From Clostridiales bacterium (GTDB lineage: Bacteria; Bacillota; Clostridia; Oscillospirales; Butyricicoccaceae), in NCBI GenBank assembly GCA_019421385.1, contig JAHZFK010000001.1:62001-126000 (forward strand): a stretch of 64,000 nt of DNA, read 5' to 3'. The notes beneath the pieces were generated by a model, which saw only the letters and a program-made list of their open reading frames with translations, had not been told where the DNA came from and did not search any database. The position numbers and the translations under genes were made by a program. Below, piece by piece: positions 8,162 through 15,781 of this stretch (the first letter of the stretch is position 1; each line of letters begins with the position of its first letter).

Positions 8162-9061
8162 TTATACCGTTTCAGTCAGGAAAGTGTCCGCAAAGCGGCG
8201 GGACAGCATTTTCGCCGCGGTCTTAGCGCGCCCCTCATCTGAAAACAGACCGAACACAGTCGGCCCCGAGCCGCTCATCAGCGTCCCGTCCGCGCCGTTT
8301 TCTGCGAGAAATGCCTTGATTTCTCCGATCTGGCGGCGCTTGGTCGCCGTCACCAGTTCCATAACGTTGCTGAGCCGTTTGCACACGCCCGCAAAGTCGC
8401 CGTTTTCCAGCGCGCGAATCATGCCCGCTGCATCCGACCGTTCCTTCAGTTCCACCGCGTCGATCTCGGTATAAACCTCCTTGGTGGAGACCCCGAACGG
8501 CGGCTTGCACAGCACGACCCAGCAATGCGGCATGGGCGGCAAAGCGGTCAGTTCCTCGCCGATGCCCTCCGCCAGCATCGTGCCGCCGCGCAGGCAGTAC
8601 GGCACATCTGCGCCGATTTTCAGCCCCATTTCGCACAATTCGTCATCGGTCAGCCCGGTTTCATGCAGCGTGTTGAGCGCGCGCAGCACCGCTGCGGCGT
8701 CCGTCGAGCCGCCGGCCAGCCCCGCAGCGACCGGGATACGCTTTTCGACATGGATTTCGCACGTTTCCAGCAGCACGCCCGTCGTCTGATAGAACAGTTC
8801 CGCCGCGCGGTAAGCCAGATTGTGTTCATCCACCGGCAGATAGGGCAGGTTGCAGCTCAGTACAATGCCGCGCGGCTTTTTCTCGCCGTGGGTCACAACG
8901 ACCTGTATATCGTCATGCAATTCGACAGACTGCATCACCATCTTGACCGTATGGTAGCCATCGTCCCGGCGCCCGGTCACATCTAGCGTCAGATTGATCT
9001 TCGCACGCCCCTGCACGGTGGTTTCGGCGTGCGTGATTTCATTTTTATTGTGAAACAACAT
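8162..9061 (-). CDS. ispE: 4-diphosphocytidyl-2-C-methyl-D-erythritol kinase
   Basis: 299 residues of the GHMP kinase fold. It begins with an AKINLTLDV substrate strand and has the ATP loop PVAAGLAGGSTDAAA at about 100-114 and the C-terminal LMSGSGPTVFGLF motif. It phosphorylates CDP-ME in the non-mevalonate isoprenoid pathway, which supplies the undecaprenyl carrier used for wall polymers. It lies 13 bases after the PHP phosphatase gene and ends in a strong terminator. Length is normal. Confidence 0.96.
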   Translation of the reverse strand: MLFHNKNEITHAETTVQGRAKINLTLDVTGRRDDGYHTVKMVMQSVELHDDIQVVVTHGEKKPRGIVLSCNLPYLPVDEHNLAYRAAELFYQTTGVLLETCEIHVEKRIPVAAGLAGGSTDAAAVLRALNTLHETGLTDDELCEMGLKIGADVPYCLRGGTMLAEGIGEELTALPPMPHCWVVLCKPPFGVSTKEVYTEIDAVELKERSDAAGMIRALENGDFAGVCKRLSNVMELVTATKRRQIGEIKAFLAENGADGTLMSGSGPTVFGLFSDEGRAKTAAKMLSRRFADTFLTETV

Positions 9062-9074
9062 GATTTCTCCCTGC

Positions 9075-9875
9075 TTACTTTGTTAATGGCACCTGTTCCG
9101 GCTTGCGGCCGCGGAACACGGTGACGGTGGTAAAGCCTGCGTCCAGCGCGTTCGCCGTGCAGTCTGCCACCCCGCGCCCGACCGTGTCCAGCGTATGCGA
9201 ATCCGAACCGATCGAAATGCGCTCACCGCCCATACGCCGGTATTCATACAGGATATTCTGCGGCGGACCGACCTTTTTCTGCCAGCCGGCCAGTCCTGCG
9301 GCGTTCAGTTCGAGCGCGTAGCCGCGGTCGATGCAGGCGCGCAGCACCTGCTCCACACGATCCATGTACTGGTCGAAGGACGGCACATAGTCGCCGTGCT
9401 TCATCACGCGCAGCGGATAGTCGATGTGCGCCAGCACATCAAACCCGCCGTGCGCCTCCATTTCCAGCATCTGATCGAAATATTCCTGCAAAAACGCATC
9501 ACAGTCCAGATGCTCATAGTCGTGAAAATAAATATCCAGATCGTTCGGCATCGCGTGCAGCGAACCGATCACCATATCCAGCTGATGCCCGCGCACAAAG
9601 GTATCCGCCGCAGGATCGGCATAGATCTGCCCGATCTCGATGCCGACCAGCACCTCAATGCCCTCTTCCGTGTCCTTGGCCGCCCGCACATCGCGCAGAC
9701 ATGCTTCCACATCCCGGTTTTCCAGCGGACCTCGCGTGCGGTAAAAATCCAGATGGTCGGTGATGCCGATGATATCCAGCCCCGCTGCGCGGCAGGCGCG
9801 CACCTTATCCGCCACGGTTTGCGGGAACGCGGCATCCGCCGAATATCCCGTGTGCATATGCAAATCCACTCGCAT
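9075..9875 (-). CDS. PHP-domain histidinol-phosphatase-type phosphoesterase
   Basis: 266 residues. The PHP metal ligands are plain: VDLHMHTGYSADA at the start, GITDHLDF, then EIGQIYAD, GSLHAM, LAHIDYPLR and SIGSDSHTLDTVG. The layout matches HisJ/HisK histidinol-phosphatases, which remove phosphate from L-histidinol phosphate, but no his genes are near, so another small phosphoester is possible. It sits between the CPBP protease and ispE in a compact minus-strand group. Confidence 0.85.
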   Translation of the reverse strand: MRVDLHMHTGYSADAAFPQTVADKVRACRAAGLDIIGITDHLDFYRTRGPLENRDVEACLRDVRAAKDTEEGIEVLVGIEIGQIYADPAADTFVRGHQLDMVIGSLHAMPNDLDIYFHDYEHLDCDAFLQEYFDQMLEMEAHGGFDVLAHIDYPLRVMKHGDYVPSFDQYMDRVEQVLRACIDRGYALELNAAGLAGWQKKVGPPQNILYEYRRMGGERISIGSDSHTLDTVGRGVADCTANALDAGFTTVTVFRGRKPEQVPLTK

Positions 9876-9892
9876 TGGTTATTTCCGCCTTT

Positions 9893-10783
9893 CTAAACAT
9901 ACATCAGCGCCGTCTGCACAAAGCAGAGGATGATCGCCACCGTCACGCCGACATTGCCGAATATCACCTGCATGGACGGTGCGCACGGGCCATGCTCCCA
10001 CAGCTGCCGCGTTCTGCCGCGCACCAGCAGCACCGCGCCCACAATGGTCAGCACCGGCCAGCTCAGCCCGTACAGCACCGGCAGCACGCCGTTTTCCGGC
10101 AGGAGGAATACGACAAACGACCCATACACATTGAACAGCATGTGCAGGATCACCGACGTTTTCAGCGTGCCGGTATAGAAATAGGCATATGCCAGCAGCA
10201 ATCCCAGCAAAAACGCATAGAAAAACTGCGACAGATTGGCATGATACAATCCGAAAAGCAGCGCGGAAACGAACGCCGCCGGCTTCTGGCCATACCGTGC
10301 CAGCCGCCCAGCCAACAAGCCGCGGAACAGCAGTTCCTCGCACAGCGGGCCAAGCATACAAGCCCCCAGCAGCACGACCGACAGCGGCATTTCGTTAAAG
10401 GTTTCGGTCACCATATCGACCGCTTCCAAATGCGCCACCCGATAGACCAGATCGTTCAGCCACGAGCCAGTGACCGATCCAACCCACATCAGCCCGATGC
10501 CGATGACAAACCAGCGCCCCAGCAGGCGCGCGGTCAGCGATCGCTGCACCGGTTTTGTTACCGGTATCCGGCGGCACAGCCAATAGGACAGCGGCAGCGC
10601 AGGCAGGTAATATCCCACCAGCGCCAGCAGCATATAGGTGTGCATTCCGCCGGCCAGCCGTCCGGCGAGCGCTAGGCCCATCAGCCCTATCTGCCACACA
10701 AGCGCGCACACCATCGTCAGCGTTAAAGCCCATCCCAGCCGCGCACAGTATTTTCTCTCCTGACGGAGATCGGTTTGCTGCAT
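9893..10783 (-). CDS. CPBP-family intramembrane glutamic endopeptidase
   Basis: 296 residues from the ATG at 10783, which follows GGGAGG at 6 bases; an upstream in-frame start lacks this site. There are about eight membrane helices. The three CPBP (Abi/Rce1) motifs are present: EELLFRGLL, FGLYHANLSQF and HMLFN. These residues form the active site within the membrane. In bacteria such proteins process small peptides or act in immunity or signalling. The partner is unknown. It lies 17 bases upstream of the PHP gene. Confidence 0.88.
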   Translation of the reverse strand: MQQTDLRQERKYCARLGWALTLTMVCALVWQIGLMGLALAGRLAGGMHTYMLLALVGYYLPALPLSYWLCRRIPVTKPVQRSLTARLLGRWFVIGIGLMWVGSVTGSWLNDLVYRVAHLEAVDMVTETFNEMPLSVVLLGACMLGPLCEELLFRGLLAGRLARYGQKPAAFVSALLFGLYHANLSQFFYAFLLGLLLAYAYFYTGTLKTSVILHMLFNVYGSFVVFLLPENGVLPVLYGLSWPVLTIVGAVLLVRGRTRQLWEHGPCAPSMQVIFGNVGVTVAIILCFVQTALMYV

Positions 10784-10810
10784 ATTGTCCTCCCTGACGG
10801 CAGAAAAACA

Positions 10811-10829
10811 GGGCAAAGCCTTGCTGCCC
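10811..10829 (-). terminator. Possible terminator after ackA
   Basis: GGGCA/TGCCC hairpin (loop 9 bases) followed on the minus strand by TGTTTTTC, between the ackA stop and the CPBP start. The stem is short, so termination may be partial. Confidence 0.45.
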
Positions 10830-10852
10830 CGCCCCGTTTTCCATTCTCTTTG

Positions 10853-12058
10853 TTACTTTGCTTCGTTTACCAGACGCTCGGTGTCCTTGGCAATCATCAG
10901 TTCCTCGTTGGTGGGGATGACCAGCACACGCACGCGCGCCCAGTCGATGGCAATATCCATCTGCTTGCCGCGGTACTTGTTCTTCTCCGGATCGATCTTG
11001 ATGCCGAGATACTCCATGTGCTCGCAAACGTCCCAGCGGACCGAGCGGTCGTTCTCGCCAACGCCCGCGGTGAAGATGATGGCATCTACGCCGCCCATCT
11101 CTGCGATGTACGAGCCGATGATCTTCTTAACCGACAGGTTGAACATTTCCTTGGCCAGCGCCGCGCGCGCATTGCCGTCGGTGATGGCGGCATCCAGATC
11201 GCGGAAGTCGGACGAAACGCCCGAAATACCCAGCATACCGGACTTCTTGTTGAGGATATTGATAACGTCCGCCGCAGAGATGTTCTCATGCTCTGCCAGG
11301 AACTCGATGATCGCCGGGTCCAGATTGCCCGCGCGGGTACCCATCGGCAGGCCGTCCAGCGGGGTGAAGCCCATCGAGGTGTCATAGCTCTTGCCGCGGT
11401 TGATCGCGCAGATGGAAGAGCCGTTGCCCAGATGGCAGGTGATCAGGCGCAGTTCCTCGAGCGGACGGCCGAGCATTTCAGCAGCCTGCTGGGAAACATA
11501 CTTGTGGCTGGTGCCGTGGAAGCCATAGCGGCGGATCTTGTACTTTTCATAGTACTCATACGGAATCGCATACATGTAATGCGACTGCGGCATGGTCTGA
11601 TGGAACGCGGTGTCAAATACCGCAACCATCGGCACATCCGGACCCATAACGTCGCGGCAAGCCTGAATGCCGATCAGGTTGGGCGGATTGTGCAGCGGTG
11701 CGAGCGGAACGCAGTCCTCGATCGCCTTGATGACCTTTTCGGTGATGATGACGCTGTCCGAGAAGAACTCGCCGCCGTGTACCACGCGATGGCCGACTGC
11801 GTCGATCTCGCTCATCGAAGAGATAACACCCTTTTCGGGGTCGAGCAGTACATCGATAACCGACTGGATTGCTTCCTTATGCGTCGGCATTGCAATATCA
11901 AACTTAAACTTTTCATCCGACTTGTTGCCGGTGTGCGTGAGGACGCCGTCGATGCCGATGCGCTCGCACAGGCCCTTGGCCATAACGTCGCCGGAATCGG
12001 TGTCGAGCAGCTGATACTTGAGCGAAGAGCTGCCGGCGTTGATAACCAGAACTTTCAT
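10853..12058 (-). CDS. ackA: Acetate kinase
   Basis: 401 residues from the ATG at 12058, which has GGGAG 8 bases upstream; the TTG two codons earlier is too close to that site. Family motifs are VLVINAGSSSLKYQL at the start, VGHRVVHGGE, FDTAFHQTMP, ITCHLGNGSS and MGTRAGNLDP. It makes ATP and acetate from acetyl phosphate in fermentation, and can run in reverse. No pta gene is adjacent. It has its own promoter and is divergent from tmcAL, which uses acetate. Confidence 0.98.
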   Translation of the reverse strand: MKVLVINAGSSSLKYQLLDTDSGDVMAKGLCERIGIDGVLTHTGNKSDEKFKFDIAMPTHKEAIQSVIDVLLDPEKGVISSMSEIDAVGHRVVHGGEFFSDSVIITEKVIKAIEDCVPLAPLHNPPNLIGIQACRDVMGPDVPMVAVFDTAFHQTMPQSHYMYAIPYEYYEKYKIRRYGFHGTSHKYVSQQAAEMLGRPLEELRLITCHLGNGSSICAINRGKSYDTSMGFTPLDGLPMGTRAGNLDPAIIEFLAEHENISAADVINILNKKSGMLGISGVSSDFRDLDAAITDGNARAALAKEMFNLSVKKIIGSYIAEMGGVDAIIFTAGVGENDRSVRWDVCEHMEYLGIKIDPEKNKYRGKQMDIAIDWARVRVLVIPTNEELMIAKDTERLVNEAK

Positions 12059-12133
12059 TTGCAAAACTCCCTTGTGCCGTATTTGGCGGCTTGCACAAAG
12101 CCGCGGAAGCCGATATAATAATGTTACACTCTT

Positions 12134-12162
12134 ATATTACACGATTTACTGCAAATGTACAA
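12134..12162 (-). promoter_or_regulatory. Sigma-A-type promoter of ackA
   Basis: On the minus strand TTGTAC (12162-12157), 17-base spacer, TAATAT (12139-12134), about 75 bases upstream of the ATG. Confidence 0.6.
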
Positions 12163-12214
12163 GCCAAATTTTAGCCCGTGCGCCCGTGCATTTGCGATTT
12201 GAAGGAGCCTGTTT

Positions 12215-13420
12215 ATGACCGTCTGCGGCATTGTTGCCGAATATAACCCCTTCCACGCGGGACACGCGCACCACCTTGCCGAAACCCGCCGCGCGCTGGG
12301 CGCGGACACGGCCATCGTGTGCGCGATGAGCGGCAACTTCGTCCAGCGCGGCGACCTTGCAGTCATGGAAAAGTACCGACGCGCCGAAGCAGCCGTGCAG
12401 TGCGGTGCGGATCTGGTGCTGGAAACGCCGCTGTCCGCCTGTCTGTGGTCGGCATCCGGGTTTGCGTTCGGCGCAGTCGCGCTGCTGGATGCCCTCGGAT
12501 GCATCACCCATCTGTCCTTCGGCGCGGAACGAGCCGATCTTGCGCTGCTGCGCCGCGCGGCTGACCCGTCTCGCGCAGAGGGTGCGTCCGCTGACGCACT
12601 GCGGCAGGCACTTGCAGCCGGCTTGCCCTATGCGGCCGCTGTCCAGCAGGGAGTTGCGGCAACCGATCCGGAAGCCGGTGCGCTGCTGGCAAGCCCGAAC
12701 AACACGCTTGCAGTCGAATATCTGTGCGCACTGGATACGCTGGGCAGTTCCATGCAGCCGCTTGCCATTTTGCGCGCGGGCGGCGCGCATGACAGCGAAA
12801 TCCCTGCGGACGGCCTGCCCTCGGCCTCTTATCTGCGCAAGCTGCTTGCCCAAGGCAATGCAGATGCCTGTCGTCCGCTGATGCCCCCCAGCTCCTTTGC
12901 CGTGCTTTCCCGCGCCATGGCAGCAGGCGAAGCACCGGTGACACGCAGCGCGGTCGATCAGGCCATCCTTGCACATCTGCGTCGGCTGACCCCCGATGAC
13001 CTTGCCCGCTATTGCGGCAAGGACGGACTGGAAAACCGCCTGTGGACCGCCATCCGCGACAATACAGACTTCAACGCAGTCTGTGCCGCTGCCCAGACCC
13101 GCCGCTACCCGCTTGCGCGGGTGCGCCGCGCGCTCCTGCGCGCATGGCTCGACCTGCCGACCAGCGTTTCACCCACCGCGGACTATGTGCGCGTGCTGGC
13201 GGTTGGCGCACACGGGCGCGACATCCTGCGGCGCATGAAAGACACCTGCGCGCTGCCGGTCATCGTCAAACCGGTCACAGAGCGCACACTTCCGGACGAG
13301 ATTCAACCCGCCCTTGCCCGCGACGCGCTCGCGGATGATCTGTACGCCCTTGCCTATCCCACTCCCGCGCTGCGCGTGGGCGGTGGCCGCTTCCGCAAAA
13401 CCCCATTTTGCCTGTCATGA
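12215..13420 (+). CDS. tmcAL: tRNA(Met) cytidine acetate ligase TmcAL
   Basis: 401 residues. The nucleotidyltransferase-fold start is VCGIVAEYNPFHAGHAHHL with the HxGH-type motif, followed by AMSGNFVQRGD and KYRRAEAAVQCGADLVLE, all diagnostic of the YlbM/TmcAL family. The enzyme adenylates acetate and makes N4-acetylcytidine at the wobble base of elongator tRNA-Met. The start follows GAAGGAG at a normal distance. It is divergent from acetate kinase, which interconverts its substrate. Confidence 0.95.
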   Translation: MTVCGIVAEYNPFHAGHAHHLAETRRALGADTAIVCAMSGNFVQRGDLAVMEKYRRAEAAVQCGADLVLETPLSACLWSASGFAFGAVALLDALGCITHLSFGAERADLALLRRAADPSRAEGASADALRQALAAGLPYAAAVQQGVAATDPEAGALLASPNNTLAVEYLCALDTLGSSMQPLAILRAGGAHDSEIPADGLPSASYLRKLLAQGNADACRPLMPPSSFAVLSRAMAAGEAPVTRSAVDQAILAHLRRLTPDDLARYCGKDGLENRLWTAIRDNTDFNAVCAAAQTRRYPLARVRRALLRAWLDLPTSVSPTADYVRVLAVGAHGRDILRRMKDTCALPVIVKPVTERTLPDEIQPALARDALADDLYALAYPTPALRVGGGRFRKTPFCLS

Positions 13421-13462
13421 CCTGTTCCATCCACCGACATGTTTTTCAGGGAGGTATGACCG

Positions 13463-13684
13463 ATGATGCAATGCCCTTACTGCGGAAAAGAAATGCTCGA
13501 CGGCAAGCTGCTGGGCGACCACAAGGCGCTCAAATGGCTGCCCAAAGACAAACAGATGTTGTTCGGCCTGTGGGCCTGCGGGGGACTCACCGTCGGCTCC
13601 CATGCGCCCACGCAGCGTGCAGAAGCGCGTACGTGGCATTGTTCGTACTGCAAAAAGCTGATCATTGACCTGGAAAACTGCTGA
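13463..13684 (+). CDS. Small zinc-ribbon protein (PF20097-type)
   Basis: 73 residues with two CxxC knuckles: CPYCGKEM near the start and CSYCKKLI near the end, with a GKLLGDHKALKW segment between. This is the pattern of small 'PF20097 family' proteins. A zinc-binding structural fold is likely; the function is unknown. GGGAGG precedes the start, it lies 42 bases after tmcAL, and a strong terminator follows. Confidence 0.8.
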   Translation: MMQCPYCGKEMLDGKLLGDHKALKWLPKDKQMLFGLWACGGLTVGSHAPTQRAEARTWHCSYCKKLIIDLENC

Positions 13685-13692
13685 AACCGTGC

Positions 13693-13721
13693 AAAAGGGC
13701 GACCTATCCGGTCGCCCTTTT
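13693..13721 (+). terminator. Terminator after tmcAL/zinc-ribbon genes
   Basis: Perfect 12-base stem AAAAGGGCGACC / GGTCGCCCTTTT, 5-base loop, T-run. Confidence 0.92.
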
Positions 13722-13742
13722 TATTTTCCCAAGCGGCACGCA

Positions 13743-13795
13743 AACTACTTGACCTGTCGTAGTAGTTATGTTATGATTACTTCATCAGATGAAGT
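13743..13795 (+). promoter_or_regulatory. Promoter of the PadR operon with two inverted-repeat operators
   Basis: TTGACC (13749-13754), 17-base spacer, TATGAT (13772-13777). One inverted repeat, AACTACT-N11-AGTAGTT (13743-13767), covers the -35 box and spacer. A second, the perfect 17-base palindrome ACTTCATCAGATGAAGT (13779-13795), covers the start point. PadR proteins usually repress their own operon, so these are good operator candidates. Confidence 0.7.
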
Positions 13796-13811
13796 AAAAA
13801 GGAGGTACGCC

Positions 13812-14159
13812 ATGCTGGGAAGCGACGTGATGCGCGGCTACAACGACATGCTGATCCTGTGCCTGCTGTGCGAAGGGGATTCCTACGGCTATGCCATCTC
13901 CCGCGAGATCGAACGGCGCAGCGGCGGTGAGTACCCCATTAAGGGAACGACGCTGTATTCCGCGTTCGGGCGGCTGGAAAAGCAGGGCTGGATCGTGCCC
14001 TATCAGGGCAGCGAAACGCAGGGCAGACCGCGCACCTATTACACCATTACGGACGAGGGCAAACGTGCCTATGCCGCCAAATGTGCCGAATGGCGCGTGC
14101 TCAAGGCTGTGGTTGACCGTTTTGCAAAGGAGGATATGGGAAATGGAAGCAATTCGTAA
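13812..14159 (+). CDS. PadR-family transcriptional regulator
   Basis: 115 residues from the ATG at 13812, with AAAGGAGG 6 bases upstream. The winged-helix PadR core is clear: LILCLLCEGDSYGYAISREIE, then TLYSAFGRLEKQGWI and GRPRTYYTITDEGK. It is a PadR-s1/2-type repressor binding as a dimer, probably at the two inverted repeats at its own promoter. The last 17 bases overlap the start of a membrane protein with a permease-prefix domain, the common PadR partner arrangement for sensing envelope stress. Confidence 0.92.
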   Translation: MLGSDVMRGYNDMLILCLLCEGDSYGYAISREIERRSGGEYPIKGTTLYSAFGRLEKQGWIVPYQGSETQGRPRTYYTITDEGKRAYAAKCAEWRVLKAVVDRFAKEDMGNGSNS

Positions 14160-14862
14160 CTATGTGGAGGCGCTGTTCGCTACGCTGCCGCAGAATGCGG
14201 ATACACGGCGTATCAAAGCCGATATGCTGGCGAATTTGGAGGAAAAATATCACGCCCTGCTGGATGAGGGCAAAAACGAAGCCGAAGCAACCGGACTGGT
14301 CATCGCGTCTATCGGCTCGGCAGATGAACTGCGGGAGGAATTTGGTTTATCAGCGGAAGCCGAATCCAATACAGCCAAATCTACACCTACTGCACGCGCG
14401 ACCGCTCCGCAGCCCGATTCTGCCGTTGCACAAGAATATGGACGCTATCAAACACGCAAACATGCTATGATTGCGATAGCAGTCGCACTGTTCATTCTTG
14501 CCCCTTTCACCTGCGCCTTTTTCGAGGATACGCTACATCTGGAAGAGCCCGGTACCTTTTTGTTCTTTGTCATGATCGCGGCAGGCGTGGCACTGTGCAT
14601 CCTGTCCGGTCGAAAGGACGACTATTATCGCGAACTGCACGGGCTTGGCTATGACGAGGACGATATCTCTGACAGGGAGGATGAGAAACGACACCCAATC
14701 AGCAATCTGTTCGCTTCCATTGCTTTTCCGGTCGTGGCAGCCATTTATGTTTGCATAGGCGTGTTCTATGATCTGTGGCACCCGGGCTGGGTCATCTTCC
14801 TGTTCTGCTCCGCAGCTACCGCTGCAATCGCAGCCTATGAAGAATACCGCCGCCGCAATTGA
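14143..14862 (+). CDS. Membrane protein with N-terminal HAAS/permease-prefix domain (PadR partner)
   Basis: 239 residues. The first 75 or so form the helical HAAS/DUF1700-type domain (IRNYVEALFATLP, MLANLEEKYHALLDEG, IASIGSADELREEFG). A disordered Thr/Ala/Pro linker follows, then four predicted membrane helices in two pairs. AGGAGG lies 9 bases before the ATG at 14143. Such proteins are encoded with a PadR repressor and are thought to act in regulation of envelope stress or transport. The molecular role is not established. Confidence 0.85.
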   Translation: MEAIRNYVEALFATLPQNADTRRIKADMLANLEEKYHALLDEGKNEAEATGLVIASIGSADELREEFGLSAEAESNTAKSTPTARATAPQPDSAVAQEYGRYQTRKHAMIAIAVALFILAPFTCAFFEDTLHLEEPGTFLFFVMIAAGVALCILSGRKDDYYRELHGLGYDEDDISDREDEKRHPISNLFASIAFPVVAAIYVCIGVFYDLWHPGWVIFLFCSAATAAIAAYEEYRRRN

Positions 14863-14876
14863 ACACCCGAAAAGAA

Positions 14877-14923
14877 TTGACTTTGTTCCGCTTTTGCCGT
14901 ACAATGAATTTTAGTATACTAAA
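14877..14923 (+). promoter_or_regulatory. Promoter of the DUF554 gene with palindrome at the start point
   Basis: TTGACT (14877-14882), 17-base spacer, TACAAT (14900-14905). Five bases beyond the -10 box lies the perfect 14-base palindrome TTTAGTATACTAAA (14910-14923), a possible operator. Confidence 0.65.
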
Positions 14924-14946
14924 GCAAAAGAGGGGCAATACACGAA

Positions 14947-15693
14947 ATGATCGGACTGGGAACCATTGTCAACTGCTGCATGATCGCTGCCGGCACCACA
15001 CTCGGCGTTCTGCTCAAAGGTGGACTGTCGCGGCGTTTTGAAACCACCATCCTGCAAGCGCTCGGCCTGTGCACATTCTTCATCGGCATCGGTGGTGCAG
15101 CTAGCGGCCTGCTGACCATCGAGGACGGCACCCTTTCCACCCAGCACACCATGCTGCTGGTGCTCAGTCTGGTGCTGGGCGCGGTCGTCGGTGAAGCGCT
15201 GGATATCGAAACGCGGCTCAATGATTTCGGCGCATGGTGCCAAACGCGGTTTTCCGGCAACGGCGAGGACGCAAACTTCGTAAAGGGCTTTGTAACCGCG
15301 TCTCTGCTGTTCTGCGTGGGCGCGATGGCGATCGTCGGCGCGCTTGAGGACGGCCTGAATGGCGATCCGTCCATTCTGATTGCCAAAGGCGTGCTGGACG
15401 GCGTAACCGCAGTGATTTTCGCCGCGTCGCTCGGCAAAGGCGTGTACCTGTCCATTCTGCCGCTGCTGCTGTATCAAGGCGGCATCACGCTGCTGGCGCG
15501 GTTCATCCGTCCGTGGCTGACCGATGCCCTCATCAGCCAAATATCCTGCATCGGTTCGGTATTGATCTTCGCCATCGGCTTTAACCTGATGTTCGATAAA
15601 AAGGTCAAGGTCGGCAATCTGCTGCCCGCCGTCCTTTTCCCCATCCTCTTTTATTTGCTGGCGCTCTTTTTCCCCGCGCTGGGCACCCTGTAA
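14947..15693 (+). CDS. DUF554 integral membrane protein
   Basis: 248 residues with about seven membrane helices. It opens MIGLGTIVNCCMIAAGTTLG and contains ALGLCTFFIGIGGA and GALEDGLNGDPSILIAKGVLDGV, which define DUF554 (YdfK/YqgA-type). Function is unknown; a transporter role is often guessed. It is a single-gene unit with its own promoter and a terminator behind. Confidence 0.9.
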   Translation: MIGLGTIVNCCMIAAGTTLGVLLKGGLSRRFETTILQALGLCTFFIGIGGAASGLLTIEDGTLSTQHTMLLVLSLVLGAVVGEALDIETRLNDFGAWCQTRFSGNGEDANFVKGFVTASLLFCVGAMAIVGALEDGLNGDPSILIAKGVLDGVTAVIFAASLGKGVYLSILPLLLYQGGITLLARFIRPWLTDALISQISCIGSVLIFAIGFNLMFDKKVKVGNLLPAVLFPILFYLLALFFPALGTL

Positions 15694-15709
15694 CCCATCC
15701 GCTCAAACA

Positions 15710-15746
15710 AAACGGGAGACGCTTCGCCATGAAGCGTCTCCCGTTT
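15710..15746. terminator. Bidirectional terminator between DUF554 gene and MCP gene
   Basis: Perfect 16-base stem AAACGGGAGACGCTTC / GAAGCGTCTCCCGTTT with a 5-base loop. A T-rich tail is present on both strands and the flanking genes converge. Confidence 0.88.
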
Positions 15747-15781
15747 ATATTATGTACCGCTGCTCTTTAAATCTTTCTGCG

